From positions 1 through 64,000 of the forward strand of contig JBBRNL010000002.1 of NCBI GenBank assembly GCA_038230335.1: 64,000 nucleotides of DNA, given 5' to 3'. The first letter of the stretch is position 1, and every line of letters begins with the position of its first letter. The notes under the pieces were generated by a model. The model had not been told where the DNA came from, did not search any database, and saw nothing but the letters and a program-made list of their open reading frames with translations. A program made the translations under genes and the position numbers. Positions 62,633-64,000 of the stretch are shown here, one piece after another. Source of the stretch: JBBRDU01 sp038230335. Lineage in GTDB: Bacteria; Verrucomicrobiota; Verrucomicrobiia; Chthoniobacterales; UBA10450.

Positions 62633-63169
62633 GTGGAGCTAACCGATGCGGACCTCGTCGCTCGAGTTCTTGTCGATGAAGATCAGCATGCTTTCAGCGA
62701 ACTGGTCCGCCGACATCAATCGAGTGTGCGAGGTTTGCTGCGCCAACTTACGCGGACCGATTTTGCCCTGGCCGATGATTTGGCGCAGGATGCTTTTCTG
62801 CGTGCCTACAAGCACATCCGCAGTTTTCGGGGAGAAGCCCGGTTCTCGACATGGCTATACCGAATCGCCTATAATGTGTTTCGTGAAGACGCACGGCGAC
62901 GCAAAGAGCTGGTTGGGATCGATGAGGACGTCCTGCAGGCCGAGCAGGATCCACAGACAGTCGATCCCGGCCTGAGACATGATCTGATGCACGCCCTTAA
63001 CCTTCTTCCGCTGCACGAACGCTCGGCCGTTTTACTTTGCTGCCAGAATGGCTTATCCCACGATGAGGCGTCTCGTGTTTTGGATATTCCTCTTGGCACG
63101 GTGAAGACGAATGTGCTCCGCGGGCGGGAGAAATTGAAGCGCACGCTGGTCGCCTGGGAGAAGAATTGA
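62633..63169 (+). CDS. ECF-type RNA polymerase sigma factor (RpoE-like)
   Basis: 178 residues with GTG start 9 bp after the DUF6249 gene. Region 2: HAFSELVRRHQSSVRGLLRQ, LADDLAQDAFLRAYKHI and FRGEARFSTWLYRIAYNVF. Region 4: SAVLLCCQNGLSHDEASRVL and DIPLGTVKTNVLRGREKLKR, the usual helix-turn-helix. Its type differs from the kinase-linked sigma at 513-1088. It overlaps the following membrane protein gene by one base (TGATG), so that protein is probably its partner. Confidence 0.95.
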   Translation: MELTDADLVARVLVDEDQHAFSELVRRHQSSVRGLLRQLTRTDFALADDLAQDAFLRAYKHIRSFRGEARFSTWLYRIAYNVFREDARRRKELVGIDEDVLQAEQDPQTVDPGLRHDLMHALNLLPLHERSAVLLCCQNGLSHDEASRVLDIPLGTVKTNVLRGREKLKRTLVAWEKN

Positions 63170-63510
63170 TGAACGAATCAAACGACATCGACGTGCTGGA
63201 TCGCCAGTTGCGCGAAGCCGCGCCTTACATCGATGATGCGGGCTTTACGCGCAGAATTCTCCAGCAATTGCCGGCGCGCCGGCCGAGTTTACAGCGGTTC
63301 AGAGCGACGATTCTTCTCGGCGCTACGTTGGTGGCCAGCCTGATTGCATATCTTCTTTCCGACGGCGGCCGCTTTGTCAGCAACGGCGTTCTCCGCCTCG
63401 CTGGCATGTCGCCCCTGATGATTCTTTTAGGTGCGGGAGTCGTCGGCGCCCTGGTTATGGGAGTCGGCGTGGTCGCAGCCGTGTCGAAGAATCACGAATT
63501 TCGGTCTTAG
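63169..63510 (+). CDS. Small membrane protein, likely anti-sigma partner
   Basis: 113 residues. The cytoplasmic N-terminus (DVLDRQLREAAPYIDDAGFT, RRILQQLPARRPS) looks like the short helical sigma-binding part of small anti-sigma proteins, although no zinc HxxxCxxC motif is present. Two transmembrane helices follow (ATILLGATLVASLIAYLL and MILLGAGVVGALVMGVGVVA). The start overlaps the sigma stop (TGATG). The anti-sigma role is inferred from position and topology only. Confidence 0.7.
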   Translation: MNESNDIDVLDRQLREAAPYIDDAGFTRRILQQLPARRPSLQRFRATILLGATLVASLIAYLLSDGGRFVSNGVLRLAGMSPLMILLGAGVVGALVMGVGVVAAVSKNHEFRS

Positions 63511-63584
63511 AAGATCGGGGTGCCTGCCTGGTGGGCGGAAGGGGAAATCGCGATCGCGCGTTGGTTATCCGCGCACCCTCTGCC

Positions 63585-63720
63585 TTATCATCCCGACTCG
63601 CGCAGACGAGCAGAGACCTCCCATGCGCGCGGTTGATCACGCAAAGTGTCGCCTGGGTAACGCTCGCGCTGTAGGCGGGATCCTTCGCTCCAGCAGCTGC
63701 CGGACTGGCTCAGGATGAGA
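63585..63720. repeat. MITE-like palindromic intergenic element (full copy)
   Basis: About 136 bp matching the 56329-56454 copy: left arm ATCATCCCGACTCGCGCAGA, core GTTGATCACGC and CTCGCGCTGTAGGCGGGATC, right arm ending GGACTGGCTCAGGATGAGA. The right arm contains an extra CTCCAGCAGCTGCCGG block shared with the half copy at 31003. It fills most of the gap before ribF. Confidence 0.8.
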
Positions 63721-63752
63721 GAATACGCGTTGCCGACGCGTCAAATTCCTGG

Positions 63753-64000
63753 CTACTCGGGTTGAGCGGCGCACAAGGCGCGCGCCCGCGTGACGTCTGT
63801 CTCAATTTGATGTTTGAGCGCTTCCACGCTTTCAAATTTTCTTTCCGATCGCAGGTAATGGAGAAAACGCACTTCCATATCCTGACCATAGATGTCGCGG
63901 TTGAAGTCGAGCAGGTGAATCTCGAGGGTCCGCTGCGGTTCGCCCCGCGCCACCGTCGGTCGTACGCCCAGATTGATGACGCCATGGTGGCGGATTCCGT
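63753..64000 (-). CDS. ribF: Riboflavin kinase / FAD synthetase, C-terminal part (cut by window edge)
   Basis: The last 82 residues of RibF are visible. The riboflavin kinase domain reads HHGVINLGVRPTV, then RTLEIHLLDFNRDIYGQDME and VRFLHYLRSERKFESVEALK, all family hallmarks; the Glu in LEIHLLD is the catalytic residue position. The enzyme makes FMN and FAD. The N-terminal adenylyltransferase part lies beyond the window. Confidence 0.94.
   Translation of the reverse strand, partial: GIRHHGVINLGVRPTVARGEPQRTLEIHLLDFNRDIYGQDMEVRFLHYLRSERKFESVEALKHQIETDVTRARALCAAQPE

Overview
The window reads as chromosomal DNA of a GC-rich, Gram-negative soil bacterium of the Verrucomicrobiota, probably Spartobacteria/Chthoniobacterales (Chthoniobacter or Candidatus Udaeobacter-like). 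This is inferred from an ECF sigma factor beside a Ser/Thr kinase, a fused LpxC-FabZ protein, a TIGR03790 protein, several large secreted repeat proteins with Verrucomicrobia-type tails, and short hairpin-rich intergenic repeats. No marker rRNA is present, so the placement is by gene content only.

Layout. 1-1088: a Ser/Thr kinase (cut by the window edge) and its ECF sigma factor. 1195-12909: an island of secreted proteins (tail-fibre-like protein, S53 sedolisin peptidase, two uncharacterised secreted proteins, a cysteine-laddered beta-helix protein, a 14-repeat delta-60 beta-propeller protein). Pieces of what looks like dTDP-glucose 4,6-dehydratase (rmlB) and of another secreted protein lie decayed between them. 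13025-16607: rmlD, then DUF1573, rhodanese and MauE-like genes, an acetyltransferase and a small unknown. 16709-28563: a GH63-like glycosidase, a GT39-like membrane glycosyltransferase, a small lipoprotein with guaA, aat (no ordinary start codon), an Mhq-like dioxygenase/hydrolase pair, prmA, a two-domain NDP kinase and an aminotransferase. 28636-33297: a GH57 branching enzyme with a secreted partner, then lpxC-fabZ and lpxA for lipid A. 33310-40737: TIGR03790 protein and PhnP-like hydrolase, recN, an SpmA-SpmB fusion, an FAD oxidoreductase and an NTF2-like membrane protein.

41014-44651 is a twitching-motility module: a response regulator, two different PilT-family ATPases and a small protein that looks like a receiver domain without its phospho-acceptor. 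44795-55018 holds an acetyltransferase, small membrane proteins, CreD, a MacB/FtsX-type permease without an ATPase, tRNA-Phe, and a two-gene operon (DUF3142 protein plus a 1178-residue TPR-like secreted protein).

55177-64000: DAHP synthase faces trpE-trpG across a hairpin-forming repeat. tRNA-Gly sits just upstream of trpE. The glyoxylate shunt genes aceB-aceA are adjacent, followed by a DUF6249 membrane protein, a second ECF sigma factor with a likely membrane anti-sigma partner, and the 3' end of ribF.

The most unusual points are the PilT/PilT/pseudo-receiver operon, the fused NDP kinase with a dead first domain, the MITE-like palindromic element present as two full and two half copies, the mosaic of decayed rmlB tails around the secreted-protein island, and aat without a usable ATG/GTG/TTG.
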